A stretch of DNA of 64,000 nucleotides from Shimia gijangensis (GTDB lineage Bacteria; Pseudomonadota; Alphaproteobacteria; Rhodobacterales; Rhodobacteraceae), in assembly GCF_900142085.1 (NCBI RefSeq), contig NZ_FQZQ01000001.1:62001-126000 (forward strand), read 5' to 3'. Positions 29,545-38,227 of this stretch are shown here, piece after piece. The notes below the pieces were generated by a model. That model saw nothing but the letters and a program-made list of their open reading frames with translations. It had not been told where the DNA came from and searched no databases. A program made the position numbers and the translations under genes. The number at the start of each line of letters is the position of its first letter. Position 1 is the first letter of the stretch.

Positions 29545-31494
29545 ATGTTGCGTGCCATCTTGACCGTTCTTACTGGGTTTTTCGTAATTAGTGCCGGATT
29601 GGCACAGGCTGAAACGCCTGTGTCGCGTGCCATGGAAGCGGTGCGCTCGAAGAACTGGGACTCGGCCGCTGCCGAGGTGCGCGGCGAAGGGCGTGTGGCT
29701 CGCGACATTGTGGAATGGCATCGATTGCGTTCGGGCCTCGGGTCCGCATCCGAAGTTTTGACCTTTCTTGAACGTCGCCCGGACTGGCCCGGCTTGCCGT
29801 ATCTGCGAAAACAATCCGAACAGGCTTTTGGCGATGCCACCCGTCGCCAGATCAGTGCATTCTTTGCCTACGGAGATGCACAAGGCCCTCAGGGGGTGCT
29901 GATTCAGGCGCGCGCTTTGGAAAAGCTGGGCCAACCAGAGCAGGCGCAGGCACTTGCGGTGAATGCGTGGAAGACCATGGCAATTGGACCGCAGACCCAT
30001 CAGAGATTTCTTGACCGCTATGGAAAGTTGCTCAAACCCCACCACACGGCGCGTATGGACATGGTGTTGTGGAAAAACTGGGAGAGCAACACCAAACGCA
30101 TGAAACCCTTGGTCAATGAGGGCTGGGACAGGTTGGCTGACGCCCGTCTGGGGTTGCGGGCGCGGTCCAAAGGGGTGGATGGGCTGATCGCGGCTGTACC
30201 GCCAGCGCTGCAATCTGATCCCGGAATGGCGTATGAGCGGTTCGTGTGGCGCGCACGCAAAGGGCGTGATGACGGTGCCATTGAAATTCTGCTGGCACGC
30301 AGCATCTCGGGTGACCTTGGTCAGGCCAAAGACTGGTCGCTTCGTCGTCGCGATCTGGCGCGCAAGCAAATGCGTGCAGGCAACTATGACACCGCGTACA
30401 AGATCGCGGCCCATCACGGCCTGACACCGGAGGACGGTTATGCCTACTCTGATTGCGAATGGATCGCGGGCTATGTGGCGTTGCGGTTCCTGAACAAGCC
30501 GGGCGTCGCATTGGGCCATTTCAAACGGTTCGAAGCGCCGGTCGAAACACCGATTTCTTTGGGTCGCGGCGGCTATTGGCGAGGTCGCGCTCATGAAGCA
30601 ATGGGCGACACCGAAGCCGCAAAACGCGCTTATACCGAAGGCGGTGCGCATCAGACAAGTTTCTACGGACTTTTGGCGGCGGAAAAGGCAGGGCTGCCGG
30701 TTGATGCAGCCCTGAGTGGAAGCGAAAAATTCCCCGATTGGCGCGCAGCGAGTTTCACCAAGTCATCGGTGCATCACGCGGCTTTGCTGCTGTTGCAGGC
30801 TGGTGAATTGTCTTTGGCCGAACGGTTCTGGGTCCATCAATCGGAAACCCAGGATCGCCAGACATTGGGCCAGATGGGCACCATGGTGCAGGACCTCGGC
30901 GCGCCGCACATCGCGGTGATGCTTGGTAAAAAGATGGTCCGACGCGGGATCGTGTTGCCGGGGCCATATTACCCCTTGCACCCGATGATTGACACCAAAC
31001 TGCCTGTCCCAACTGAAATGTCATTGGCGATTGCCCGTCGTGAAAGCGAGTTTGACCCAGTGGTTGTTTCTGGTGCTGGTGCGCGCGGCCTGATGCAAGT
31101 GATGCCCGCCACCGCAAGGCAGGTCGCTGCTGCCATTGGTGAGGTTTACAGCCATGCGTGGCTCACCGGGAAACCTGAATACAATATCAAACTGGGTTCG
31201 GCTTATCTGGCGGGGCTTGGCGATCAGTTTGATGGCAATGTGATTATGGTTTCTGCCGGATACAATGCCGGTCCGGGGCGCCCTGTGCGCTGGATGAAAG
31301 ACCGTGGAGATCCACGACGCGGGGGCATGGATATTGTCGACTGGATCGAACACATCCCCTTCAACGAGACCCGGAACTATGTGATGCGTGTCTCAGAAAG
31401 CCTGCCGGTGTACCGCGCGCGATTGGGCAAAAAGGCATTGCCGATCCCGTTTAGCAAAGAATTGGTTGGAAGCTCGGTGAAACCAACCCGATGA
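29545..31494 (+). CDS. slt: Soluble lytic murein transglycosylase
   Basis: 649 residues with a signal peptide (MLRAILTVLTGFFVISAGLAQA). A long helical U-shaped region is followed by a C-terminal SLT domain: MSLAIARRESEFDP holds the catalytic Glu near residue 500, then GARGLMQVMPATARQVA and YNAGPGRPVRWMKD. It cleaves peptidoglycan glycan strands to 1,6-anhydro products in the periplasm. The start at 29545 gives a proper signal sequence; the open frame reaches 22 codons further. Divergent from dapA; stop adjacent to that of the EamA transporter. Confidence 0.93.
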   Translation: MLRAILTVLTGFFVISAGLAQAETPVSRAMEAVRSKNWDSAAAEVRGEGRVARDIVEWHRLRSGLGSASEVLTFLERRPDWPGLPYLRKQSEQAFGDATRRQISAFFAYGDAQGPQGVLIQARALEKLGQPEQAQALAVNAWKTMAIGPQTHQRFLDRYGKLLKPHHTARMDMVLWKNWESNTKRMKPLVNEGWDRLADARLGLRARSKGVDGLIAAVPPALQSDPGMAYERFVWRARKGRDDGAIEILLARSISGDLGQAKDWSLRRRDLARKQMRAGNYDTAYKIAAHHGLTPEDGYAYSDCEWIAGYVALRFLNKPGVALGHFKRFEAPVETPISLGRGGYWRGRAHEAMGDTEAAKRAYTEGGAHQTSFYGLLAAEKAGLPVDAALSGSEKFPDWRAASFTKSSVHHAALLLLQAGELSLAERFWVHQSETQDRQTLGQMGTMVQDLGAPHIAVMLGKKMVRRGIVLPGPYYPLHPMIDTKLPVPTEMSLAIARRESEFDPVVVSGAGARGLMQVMPATARQVAAAIGEVYSHAWLTGKPEYNIKLGSAYLAGLGDQFDGNVIMVSAGYNAGPGRPVRWMKDRGDPRRGGMDIVDWIEHIPFNETRNYVMRVSESLPVYRARLGKKALPIPFSKELVGSSVKPTR

Positions 31495-32361
31495 TCAGGC
31501 GCGGCGACGTTCTCTCCACAGTGTGAACAGACCCGCGCAAACGACGATCGCGGCCCCAATGGCTACGTTTGTGCGCAGGGTTTCCCCAAACAACAACATG
31601 CCGAATCCGGCGGCAAAAGGCAGTTGAAGATAGGCAAAGGGTTGCACCGCGCTGGCCTCGGCGTGGTCATATGTTTTGATCAACAACCAGTGCCCCAACA
31701 CGCCTGTAAAGCAAAGCATACCCATCCAGATCCAGTTGGCACTGCTGATCGGTTCCCAATACCAAATCCCAATGGCGGTCATCACCACCATGCCGACGGT
31801 GCCGGTGTAAAAGAAACTGACAGCTGATCCATCATCGCGCGCCACATATCGGGTCAGCAGGCCGTAGACTGCGAACATCAACGCGCCGACCAATGGAATG
31901 ACTGCTGCGGGTGAAAAAACGCCCGCACTTGGTTTCAGAACGATAAGGACACCGACCATCCCCACGCCAATCGCACTCCACCTCCGCCAGCCGACGGTCT
32001 CGCCCAGAATAGGGCCGGATAAGGCTGCAATAATCAACGGATAACAGATAAAGATTGCATGCGTTTCCGTAAGGCCAAGCAAGGTGAAGGCAACCACCGT
32101 CACAACAATTTCCATCGCCAGCAATACACCGCGAAAACACTGCAGGAACAGGTGCTTGGTCGCGATGGCCTTGCGTAAACCACCGGGTCGGCGCGCAGAC
32201 AAGGCCACCACGAAGGCGGCAAAAAACCAATATCGGATCATGACGATCAGATAGACACTGTATTCGCTTGCCAGATGGCGCGACAGACCGTCCTGAGCGG
32301 CAAACACGAAGGTCGCGCTGCACATCAACAGGATGCCAAGGCGGGTGTTGTTATCACTCAT
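31495..32361 (-). CDS. EamA/DMT-family transporter
   Basis: 288-residue inner-membrane protein with ten hydrophobic segments arranged as two EamA repeats; a conserved-looking stretch is VQPFAYLQLPFAAGFGMLLFGE in the second repeat. Drug/metabolite transporters of this kind export amino acids, nucleosides or other metabolites; substrate unknown. Start overlaps the mnmD stop by 4 bp, so it is translated after mnmD. Confidence 0.88.
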   Translation of the reverse strand: MSDNNTRLGILLMCSATFVFAAQDGLSRHLASEYSVYLIVMIRYWFFAAFVVALSARRPGGLRKAIATKHLFLQCFRGVLLAMEIVVTVVAFTLLGLTETHAIFICYPLIIAALSGPILGETVGWRRWSAIGVGMVGVLIVLKPSAGVFSPAAVIPLVGALMFAVYGLLTRYVARDDGSAVSFFYTGTVGMVVMTAIGIWYWEPISSANWIWMGMLCFTGVLGHWLLIKTYDHAEASAVQPFAYLQLPFAAGFGMLLFGETLRTNVAIGAAIVVCAGLFTLWRERRRA

Positions 32362-33032
32362 GAAAGCCTCCCTGCCACGGTCATGTGACGTTTGCGCCCG
32401 TATCCGGGAACACGGGTTACTTCAAAGCCTGCTTCCGTCAGATTGCGGCGTACAAAGCCTGCGGCTGTATAGGTCGCGGCTGTGCCGCCCGGCTTGGTGT
32501 GATCCCCGACGGCTTGCATCAAATCGGCGTTCCAGAGTTCTGGGTTCTTGGCTGGCGAAAACCCATCCAGAAACCACGCATCTGCAAAAAAGGTTTTGGC
32601 CTTCAGTGTTTCGCGTGCATCTCCGATCACAACTTCGGCCGTAATCCCGTCAAGGGTCGCCAACGTATTGTCTTCGTCCCATGCTTTCACAAGGCGCGCC
32701 GCATAAGCGGCAAGAGCTGGAAAGGCCTCTAATGCACGTTCCATTTCCTGAGCGTGCATTGGAAAGGCCTCAAAACTGGTGAATTTCAAAGGTCCGGTCT
32801 GGCCGCTGGCGTCCCATGCAGCCCATGTGGTCAACAGGTTAAGCCCCGTGCCGAACCCTAACTCGGCAATGTGGAAACCGGGAACAAAACGCTGGGGCAG
32901 GTCGTTGCCTTGCAGGAACACATGATGCGTTTCAGCCAGCCCGTTTTCAAGGCTGAAATACGGGTCATCGAACTGGGTCGACACCGGTACAACGCCGTCG
33001 CGCCACTCCAGATTTGCGTGCTGGTCGCTCAT
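32358..33032 (-). CDS. mnmD: tRNA 5-aminomethyl-2-thiouridine methyltransferase MnmD (stand-alone)
   Basis: 224 residues. N-terminal LEWRDGVVPVSTQFDDPYFSLENGLAETHHVFLQGNDLP, the SAM motif IAELGFGTGLNLLTTW and WFLDGFSPAKNPELWN are signatures of the methyltransferase half of MnmC. This half converts nm5(s2)U34 to mnm5(s2)U34. The start is set at MSDQHANLEWRDG; upstream codons are Pro/Arg-rich and noncoding in character. The FAD half is not fused but appears as the divergent neighbour. Confidence 0.92.
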   Translation of the reverse strand: MSDQHANLEWRDGVVPVSTQFDDPYFSLENGLAETHHVFLQGNDLPQRFVPGFHIAELGFGTGLNLLTTWAAWDASGQTGPLKFTSFEAFPMHAQEMERALEAFPALAAYAARLVKAWDEDNTLATLDGITAEVVIGDARETLKAKTFFADAWFLDGFSPAKNPELWNADLMQAVGDHTKPGGTAATYTAAGFVRRNLTEAGFEVTRVPGYGRKRHMTVAGRLS

Positions 33033-33091
33033 GTCGGGATGCCTTAGAAACTTATTGGAACGAGCATTGGTGCAAGGCGGGTGATTTGGCA

Positions 33092-34126
33092 ATGGTGGAT
33101 GTAACAGTGATGGGGGCAGGGGCCTTTGGTCTGGCCGTGGCGTGGGCCTGCGCTGCCAAGGGTGCCAAAGTTCGGGTGGTCGATCCGGGCGGCGTAGGCG
33201 CAGGGTCGTCTGGCGGTTTGGTGGGCGCGCTTGCTCCACACACCCCGGAAAATTGGAACGACAAGAAAGAGTTCCAGTTTCAAAGCCTCATTATGGCCAA
33301 AGAGTTTTGGGCTGACGTTGAAGCGACCGGAGGAGTCTCCCCGGGGTATGCGCGCACGGGCCGTTTGCAGCCGGTGATGAATGATCGTGGTTTGGAATTG
33401 GCACAGGCTCGCTCGGAAACTGCCAAAGATCTATGGCGCGGGAAAGCCCTGTGGCAGGTGATTAGTGCGGATGAAGCTGGTGAATGGGTGCCTGTGACGC
33501 CTACAGGGTATCTGATCCAAGACACGTTAACTGCGAGGATGAGTCCGCGCGGTGCCGGGGCTGCATTGACAGCAGCGGTCCTGGCCCGGGGCGGTGAAAT
33601 TGTGCATGAGGGCGCAGCGGAAGGCAAAATCGTCTGGGCCACGGGTTGGCAGGGGCTGCTGGATTTGTCCCAAGAAATGGGCCGCATGGTTGGCAATGGC
33701 GTCAAAGGGCAATCGGCATTGCTTCAATTGGATCGCGCGGACCTGCCGCAACTGTTTGCTGATACGGTGCATGTGGTGCCTCATGCTGATGGCACCGTGG
33801 CTATCGGGTCTACCAGCGAACGGGAATTTGACGATCCCACCTCGACCGACGCCCAGTTGGACGCGGTTCTGGAGCGCGCCTATGCTGTGGTCCCTGTGCT
33901 GAAAGATGCCAAAGTGATCGAACGTTGGGCTGGTGTACGTCCTCGCGCCAAAAGCCGCGCGCCGATGCTTGGAGATCACCCAACGCGGGATGGCGAATTT
34001 ATCGCCAACGGCGGGTTCAAAATTGGCTTTGGGATGGCGCCCAAAGTGGGGCAAGTCATGGCTGAACTGCTGTTGGACGGTGTTGATGGCATTCCCGAAG
34101 ATTTCAAACCGGGGGCGTCGCTGTGA
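33092..34126 (+). CDS. FAD-dependent oxidoreductase (DAO family; possible MnmC oxidoreductase half)
   Basis: 344 residues. N-terminal dinucleotide motif VTVMGAGAFGLAVAWACAAKG, then GGVGAGSSGGLVGALAPHTPENW. The latter resembles the MnmC(o) domain, where the flavin loop is followed by ALAPH. The C terminus GFKIGFGMAPKVGQVMAELLL closes the FAD domain. MnmC(o) removes the carboxymethyl group of cmnm5(s2)U34. Divergent from mnmD with 59 bp between starts, which supports a shared role. A D-amino-acid-type oxidase is the alternative. Start at MVDVTVMGAG; the frame continues 26 codons upstream into mnmD. Confidence 0.8.
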   Translation: MVDVTVMGAGAFGLAVAWACAAKGAKVRVVDPGGVGAGSSGGLVGALAPHTPENWNDKKEFQFQSLIMAKEFWADVEATGGVSPGYARTGRLQPVMNDRGLELAQARSETAKDLWRGKALWQVISADEAGEWVPVTPTGYLIQDTLTARMSPRGAGAALTAAVLARGGEIVHEGAAEGKIVWATGWQGLLDLSQEMGRMVGNGVKGQSALLQLDRADLPQLFADTVHVVPHADGTVAIGSTSEREFDDPTSTDAQLDAVLERAYAVVPVLKDAKVIERWAGVRPRAKSRAPMLGDHPTRDGEFIANGGFKIGFGMAPKVGQVMAELLLDGVDGIPEDFKPGASL

Positions 34127-34135
34127 ATATGGGAT

Positions 34136-34160
34136 GCCTCCGGCGGGAGTCTTTGGGAAA
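34136..34160. repeat. Dispersed intergenic element GCCTCCGGCGGG (copy 1)
   Basis: GCCTCCGGCGGG then AGTCTTTGGGAAAAAAG, placed 10 bp after the stop of the FAD oxidoreductase gene. A second copy lies at 40803. I remember this short element as frequent downstream of genes in Rhodobacteraceae; it can form a small hairpin (CCTCCGGCGG). Confidence 0.6.
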
Positions 34161-34176
34161 AAAGTAAAACGCGGGC

Positions 34177-34980
34177 CTAGCTGGCATCGGCGATCATGTT
34201 TTGACGGCCATCCGGGCCGCGGACCCAAAGTGTGCCATCGCCGCCCCAGCACAATTTGGCTTCTTCAAAATGCATCAGCGGTGATGTGGCGCGAAACGAA
34301 AACCGTTTTAGGCTGCCAAGTTCACGCTCAGCCTTCAACATCAGTAGTTGGGCCAGCAATGGCCCATGCACGACAAGGCCGCCGTAGCCTTCGACGTCTT
34401 TGGCATAGTCGATGTCATAATGAATGCGGTGACCATTGAATGTAAGCGCCGAATAACGAAACAAGAGTGTACTGTTGAAGCAGTGGGTTTCTGAGCAGAT
34501 TTCGTTTGTTCGGGCTTGGGGTACGACAGGTTTTAGGGCCTTCGGATCCGGGTCTTCGCGATAGACAAGGTCCTGAAATTCGGTGACGCAAAGATTGCCG
34601 CCTTGCGTAAAATCATGCCGCAGTTTTACGAAACCAAGCGGACCTGAACGTCCGTCTTTGTGCGCCGCGGAAACCACAGTTGTGGTCTTGCTTGCCGTGA
34701 TGCCTGCGCGCAATTGCTCGTGGAATTCCAGTTGCCCACCCGCCCACATGCGGCGTGGCAGGTCCATGTCTGGGATCCCACCGCCAACCTTTGGGTGTCC
34801 GTCGCGGCCCAGATCGGCGGGTGGCTGAGCCTCCCAAAAATAAAGTTGATGAAAAAATGGCGGCAAGGGATCGCCGCTGGCAACGGTCGCAGGTAGGGAC
34901 AGAGTCGTCAGACAAGCTGTTGCGCGCGCTGGATCCATTGCATCACTTTGACTGTGGCTGTCTGAAAGGGCATCTTGCAT
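34177..34980 (-). CDS. HTD2/MaoC-like acyl dehydratase (FAS1-type dehydratase domain)
   Basis: 267 residues. The C-terminal hotdog carries the hydratase-2 motif RYSALTFNGHRIHYDIDYAKDVEGYGGLVVHGP with the catalytic His/Asp. The N-terminal half (LPPFFHQLYFWEAQPPADLGRDGHPKVG) matches the HTD2/mesaconyl-C4-CoA hydratase group of acyl dehydratases. Probably hydrates an enoyl- or itaconyl-type CoA ester. Start set at ATG 34980 so the protein begins just before the conserved HSQSDAMDPARA. An in-frame ATG at 35022 directly abuts the plus-strand start at 35023. Confidence 0.78.
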   Translation of the reverse strand: MQDALSDSHSQSDAMDPARATACLTTLSLPATVASGDPLPPFFHQLYFWEAQPPADLGRDGHPKVGGGIPDMDLPRRMWAGGQLEFHEQLRAGITASKTTTVVSAAHKDGRSGPLGFVKLRHDFTQGGNLCVTEFQDLVYREDPDPKALKPVVPQARTNEICSETHCFNSTLLFRYSALTFNGHRIHYDIDYAKDVEGYGGLVVHGPLLAQLLMLKAERELGSLKRFSFRATSPLMHFEEAKLCWGGDGTLWVRGPDGRQNMIADAS

Positions 34981-35022
34981 GTGGCCAAAACTAGGGCCGG
35001 CTAAACCCCGGAGCAAGTCCAT

Positions 35023-35421
35023 ATGACACCCAAACTATCAACGCTGGATCATCTTGTTCTGACGGTTACAAATGTAGATGAAACAATTGCTTTTTATGGC
35101 AAGGTTTTGGGCATGATGCCCGAGAAATTCGAACCTGTGGACGGGAGTGTGCGATGGGCACTGAGTTTTGGATCACAAAAGATCAACCTGCACCCTTCAG
35201 GGGGCGAATTTGAACCAAAGGCGGCGTGCGTCATGCCCGGCTCAGCAGACCTTTGTTTTCTAAGCGATGTTCCAGTCGCGGATTGGCAGGCACATCTGAG
35301 CGCCTGCAATGTGGCGATTGAAGACGGACCAGTCAGGCGCACAGGCGCCACCGGGCCGATTATGTCGATCTATTTGCGTGATCCGGATGGCAACTTGCTG
35401 GAAATCAGTAACCACCATTAA
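35023..35421 (+). CDS. VOC-family (glyoxalase/dioxygenase fold) protein
   Basis: 132 residues. A pair of beta-alpha-beta-beta-beta units is visible: LDHLVLTVTNVDETIAFYGKVLGM at the N terminus and IYLRDPDGNLLEISNHH at the C terminus. His9 and the C-terminal Glu are the metal-ligand positions of vicinal-oxygen-chelate enzymes. The reaction is unknown (lyase, dioxygenase or resistance function). GGAG lies upstream. Its 3' end overlaps the convergent FMN reductase gene by 4 bp. Confidence 0.88.
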   Translation: MTPKLSTLDHLVLTVTNVDETIAFYGKVLGMMPEKFEPVDGSVRWALSFGSQKINLHPSGGEFEPKAACVMPGSADLCFLSDVPVADWQAHLSACNVAIEDGPVRRTGATGPIMSIYLRDPDGNLLEISNHH

Positions 35422-35954
35422 CGGGCGGCTTCGCTGGCGAGACCCTTCATCAATTCGGCAAGAGACTTTTCGTAGCGCGGAGACAGTCGGCCGCTCTCAT
35501 CAAACTGATTGTTGCAATCTGCCACAGCCACCTCGGGGCCCGAAATCACCTGCGCGCGAAATGGCACCATGCACGAACGTAGCATTGTCAGCGCGCGTGC
35601 GCCTCCAGACCTGCCCGCAGCAGCGGACATCAACACAACCGGTTTGTCTGTCCAGGGTTTGACGTCTGCCCGGCTGATCCAATCAAGTGCGTTTTTCAGC
35701 ACCCCGGAGACACCAGAATTGTATTCCGGAGTGGAAATAGCCACAGCATCTGCCTGAGAAACCTGGCGCACAAGCTTTTGAACCTCGTCAGGCAAACCAT
35801 GGGCGTCTTCAATATCATTGTCGTAAAGGGGCAGTCTCAAGTCCGCCTGCACGAATTGTCCCCCCGAAAGGCGGGCGGCTTCAAGCAGCAGTTTGCTGTT
35901 GGCTGATGTCTGACGCAATGAGCCCGACAATCCCAAAAGAGTATAGTTCACCAT
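35418..35954 (-). CDS. NADPH-dependent FMN reductase / quinone reductase-family flavoprotein
   Basis: 178 residues, flavodoxin fold. GLSGSLRQTSANSKLLLEAA is the FMN-phosphate loop, and AVAISTPEYNSGVSGVLKNALDWISR is the highly conserved PEYN motif of this family. It reduces FMN, quinones or chromate with NADPH. AAGGAG is visible upstream of the start. Standalone gene. Confidence 0.92.
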   Translation of the reverse strand: MVNYTLLGLSGSLRQTSANSKLLLEAARLSGGQFVQADLRLPLYDNDIEDAHGLPDEVQKLVRQVSQADAVAISTPEYNSGVSGVLKNALDWISRADVKPWTDKPVVLMSAAAGRSGGARALTMLRSCMVPFRAQVISGPEVAVADCNNQFDESGRLSPRYEKSLAELMKGLASEAAR

Positions 35955-36011
35955 CGACGTCTCCTTGTGCTTAGGAGGACCCTAGCCCCTCAGATCGCTG
36001 GGACAATGCGA

Positions 36012-36038
36012 AACGCCGCACAGACCCTGCGCGGCGTT
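36012..36038 (-). terminator. Hairpin downstream of the OmpA-family gene
   Basis: AACGCCGC at 36012-36019 pairs with GCGGCGTT at 36031-36038 (8-bp stem, 11-nt loop). On the minus strand it is followed only by TTTCG, so it is a weak terminator candidate, 31 nt past the stop. Confidence 0.55.
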
Positions 36039-36069
36039 GCATAGAGTTGCATAGATCAGACATGAAGGC

Positions 36070-36723
36070 CTAAGCGTTCGGCAAAATAACGATTTCGACG
36101 CGGCGGTTCTTGGCCTTGCCTTCTTCGTTCAGGTTCGACGCGACAGGTTCGTTTTCACCTTTGCCAACGGTTTCAATCCGCTCGAATGCAATACCGGCAT
36201 CCATGAGCTTGTCGGCCACGGCATTGGCGCGGCGCTCGGACAATGTCTGATTGTGTTCGGCAGAGCCGCTGCTGTCAGTGTGGCCAATCACCTGCACCAC
36301 TGAATCGGGGTATTTTTTCAGGCTGTCGGCAACCGCGCCAATGTCGTTCACCAGATCAGGGCGCACAACATAGCTATCGGATTCGAAAACAAGATCCTGC
36401 GGCAAGGTCACGATCAGCCGGTCACCGGCATTTTCGACGGTCACGCCATTGTTGCCAACATCGTCCCGTATCTCCTGGGCCTGTTGGTCGAGGTCATGGC
36501 CAATGATTGCACCGACACCTGCGCCAATCGCAGCGCCTGCCAGAACGTTGCCGCCAGTGGCTTTACCGACACCCGCGCCGACAAGGCCGCCAATGATCGC
36601 TCCGCCTTTGGTATTGCGATATTCGTCACGGGCTTCTTGATCGCCTGTGACATAGGCGGGATCGGTACACGCACCAAGTGTCGCCACGGACAAAATGACT
36701 AGGGGAATTGTAAAACGTCTCAT
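36070..36723 (-). CDS. OmpA-family lipoprotein with glycine-zipper domain
   Basis: 217 residues. The signal peptide ends in the lipobox LGAC (Cys about residue 19), so the protein is lipid-anchored. A glycine-zipper stretch follows (GGAIIGGLVGAGVGKATGGN and GAAIGAGVGAIIGHD), then an OmpA/MotB peptidoglycan-binding domain with QVIGHTDSSGSAEHNQTLSERRANAV. It probably links outer membrane to cell wall (Pal/YiaD-like). Start at MRRFTIPLVILSV, after GAGGCAG; a longer frame lacks a signal peptide at its start. Confidence 0.9.
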   Translation of the reverse strand: MRRFTIPLVILSVATLGACTDPAYVTGDQEARDEYRNTKGGAIIGGLVGAGVGKATGGNVLAGAAIGAGVGAIIGHDLDQQAQEIRDDVGNNGVTVENAGDRLIVTLPQDLVFESDSYVVRPDLVNDIGAVADSLKKYPDSVVQVIGHTDSSGSAEHNQTLSERRANAVADKLMDAGIAFERIETVGKGENEPVASNLNEEGKAKNRRVEIVILPNA

Positions 36724-36804
36724 AACTGCTGCCTCTGGTTCTTCGTGGCCTTTTTTCGACCTTGTGAGACAATATAAGGTATTCGCGGCCAAGACCCAAA
36801 CGCT

Positions 36805-37692
36805 TCAACCGGATTTTTCGGCGAATTCCGGCCTTTTTTCCGGTGTTTCACTCTCTGAGCGGGCGGCCTCGCGGGCCAAGAGCGCCCGTTTGACCGGCAA
36901 GCCCCAGTGATAGCCCCCTAATGCACCCGATTTCCGAAGAGCCCGATGGCAGGGAATTAGCCAGCTGACCGGGTTTCGCCCCACGGCGGTGCCCACAGCT
37001 CGGACCGCGCGCGGCATGCCGATGGATTGGGCAATTTCCGAATAGGTCGAAACCTGCCCTGACGGGATACGCATCAAGGCTTCCCAGACTTTGATTTGAA
37101 GGGGGGAGCCCATCATGTAGACCGGTGTTTTTCCAAGATCACCGCTTTGTTCGTCAAAAGCCGCTAGAACCCAAGGTCGCAGAAACATGGGGTCTTCGAC
37201 AAAACGGGCTTTGGGCCAGCGCGACACAAGGTCTTCCATGGCGTCTTCTGTGCCGGTTTCCGCAGCAAAGCCAATGCCGCAGATGCCCTTTTCTGTGCCC
37301 ATGACCAATGCCAAGCCATAGGGGCTGTCGAACCAGCCCCAGAAAATCTCCAACCCCTCTCCGCGGCGGGCGTATTCGCCAGGGCTCATGGCCTCCCACC
37401 GCAGAAACAGATCATGCAGGCGACCCGACCCAGACAGGCCCACGGCGTTTGATGTGTCCAGAGTCGTAAAGTGGTCCCGCAGCAAGGCTTTGGCATGGCC
37501 GAGGGTCAGGTATTGTTGCAATTTCTTGGGTGAAACACCGGTCCACTTGGTAAACAAGCGTTGAAAATGGGCCGGGCTCATACCCATGGCAGCCGCCAAT
37601 TCTTCAAGAGACAAAGCGTCGTCGCTGCCATCGATCAATTCGATTGCGCGGCGCATGACGTGATAATGATAGCCTTCGGTCATGTCAGTCAT
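36805..37692 (-). CDS. AraC-type HTH fused to O6-methylguanine-DNA methyltransferase (Ada-like, without the N-terminal Cys domain)
   Basis: 295 residues. The N-terminal AraC HTH (SLEELAAAMGMSPAHFQRLF then WTGVSPKKLQQYLTLGHAK) is followed by the methyltransferase core with VYMMGSPLQIKVWEALMRIPSGQVSTY and the acceptor motif PCHR (Cys248). It transfers alkyl groups from O6-alkylguanine to itself. The zinc/Cys phosphotriester domain that lets Ada sense methylation is missing, so how the HTH is triggered is unclear. Start at MTDMTEGYHYH, preceded by AAAGGAG; the open frame continues 117 codons upstream without support. Confidence 0.92.
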   Translation of the reverse strand: MTDMTEGYHYHVMRRAIELIDGSDDALSLEELAAAMGMSPAHFQRLFTKWTGVSPKKLQQYLTLGHAKALLRDHFTTLDTSNAVGLSGSGRLHDLFLRWEAMSPGEYARRGEGLEIFWGWFDSPYGLALVMGTEKGICGIGFAAETGTEDAMEDLVSRWPKARFVEDPMFLRPWVLAAFDEQSGDLGKTPVYMMGSPLQIKVWEALMRIPSGQVSTYSEIAQSIGMPRAVRAVGTAVGRNPVSWLIPCHRALRKSGALGGYHWGLPVKRALLAREAARSESETPEKRPEFAEKSG

Positions 37693-37827
37693 GGGCGTTC
37701 TCCTTTGTGCTTGATCTATAACTACGTCGCGTTGGCCTTCTCGGCGACCCGGAAGTTGCGCAATTTCAGGAAATGTTCTGACGAATCTGTGATTTTGATA
37801 CATCTCTGTAAATGCTAGGCTGGCACC

Positions 37828-38175
37828 ATGAGATATTGTTTCGTTCTTTTGTTTGCTGCCACCCCCGCTTTGGCCGAACCTCCTGTCGTTGAAGCTGTTC
37901 AGGCCGCGCAATCCGGGTCTGGGTGGCGATTTGACGTGACCGTTTCGCATCCGGATACAGGCTGGGAGCACTACGCAGATGGCTGGCAGGTTGAAACTGA
38001 GACCGGAGACGTGCTTGGCACACGCCTGTTGGCCCATCCGCATGAAACCGAACAGCCGTTTACCCGGTCACTTTCAGGTATGAGCATTCCCGAAGGCATA
38101 ACCACCGTGTACATTCGAACAAAATGCCTCGTGGATGGGTGGTCACGGGAAACCGTCCAATACAGTTTAAAATGA
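37828..38175 (+). CDS. Small secreted/periplasmic protein of unknown function
   Basis: 115 residues with a clear signal peptide (MRYCFVLLFAATPALA). The mature part, about 99 residues, has beta-type sequence (WRFDVTVSHPDTGWEHYADGWQVET) and one Cys. I recognise no characterised family; it looks like a conserved periplasmic protein with an immunoglobulin-like sheet. It lies 52 bp upstream of the desaturase gene in the same orientation and may be cotranscribed. Confidence 0.75.
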   Translation: MRYCFVLLFAATPALAEPPVVEAVQAAQSGSGWRFDVTVSHPDTGWEHYADGWQVETETGDVLGTRLLAHPHETEQPFTRSLSGMSIPEGITTVYIRTKCLVDGWSRETVQYSLK

Positions 38176-38227
38176 TCGCGTGTAGAAACGTTTTGACCTG
38201 TTCTCTGGTTCTGGGGTTACTGAGCGG

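Noticed and set aside
29446-30651. 401-codon minus-strand open frame opposite the lytic transglycosylase
   Set aside because: No recognisable domain and no ribosome-binding site; shadow of slt.
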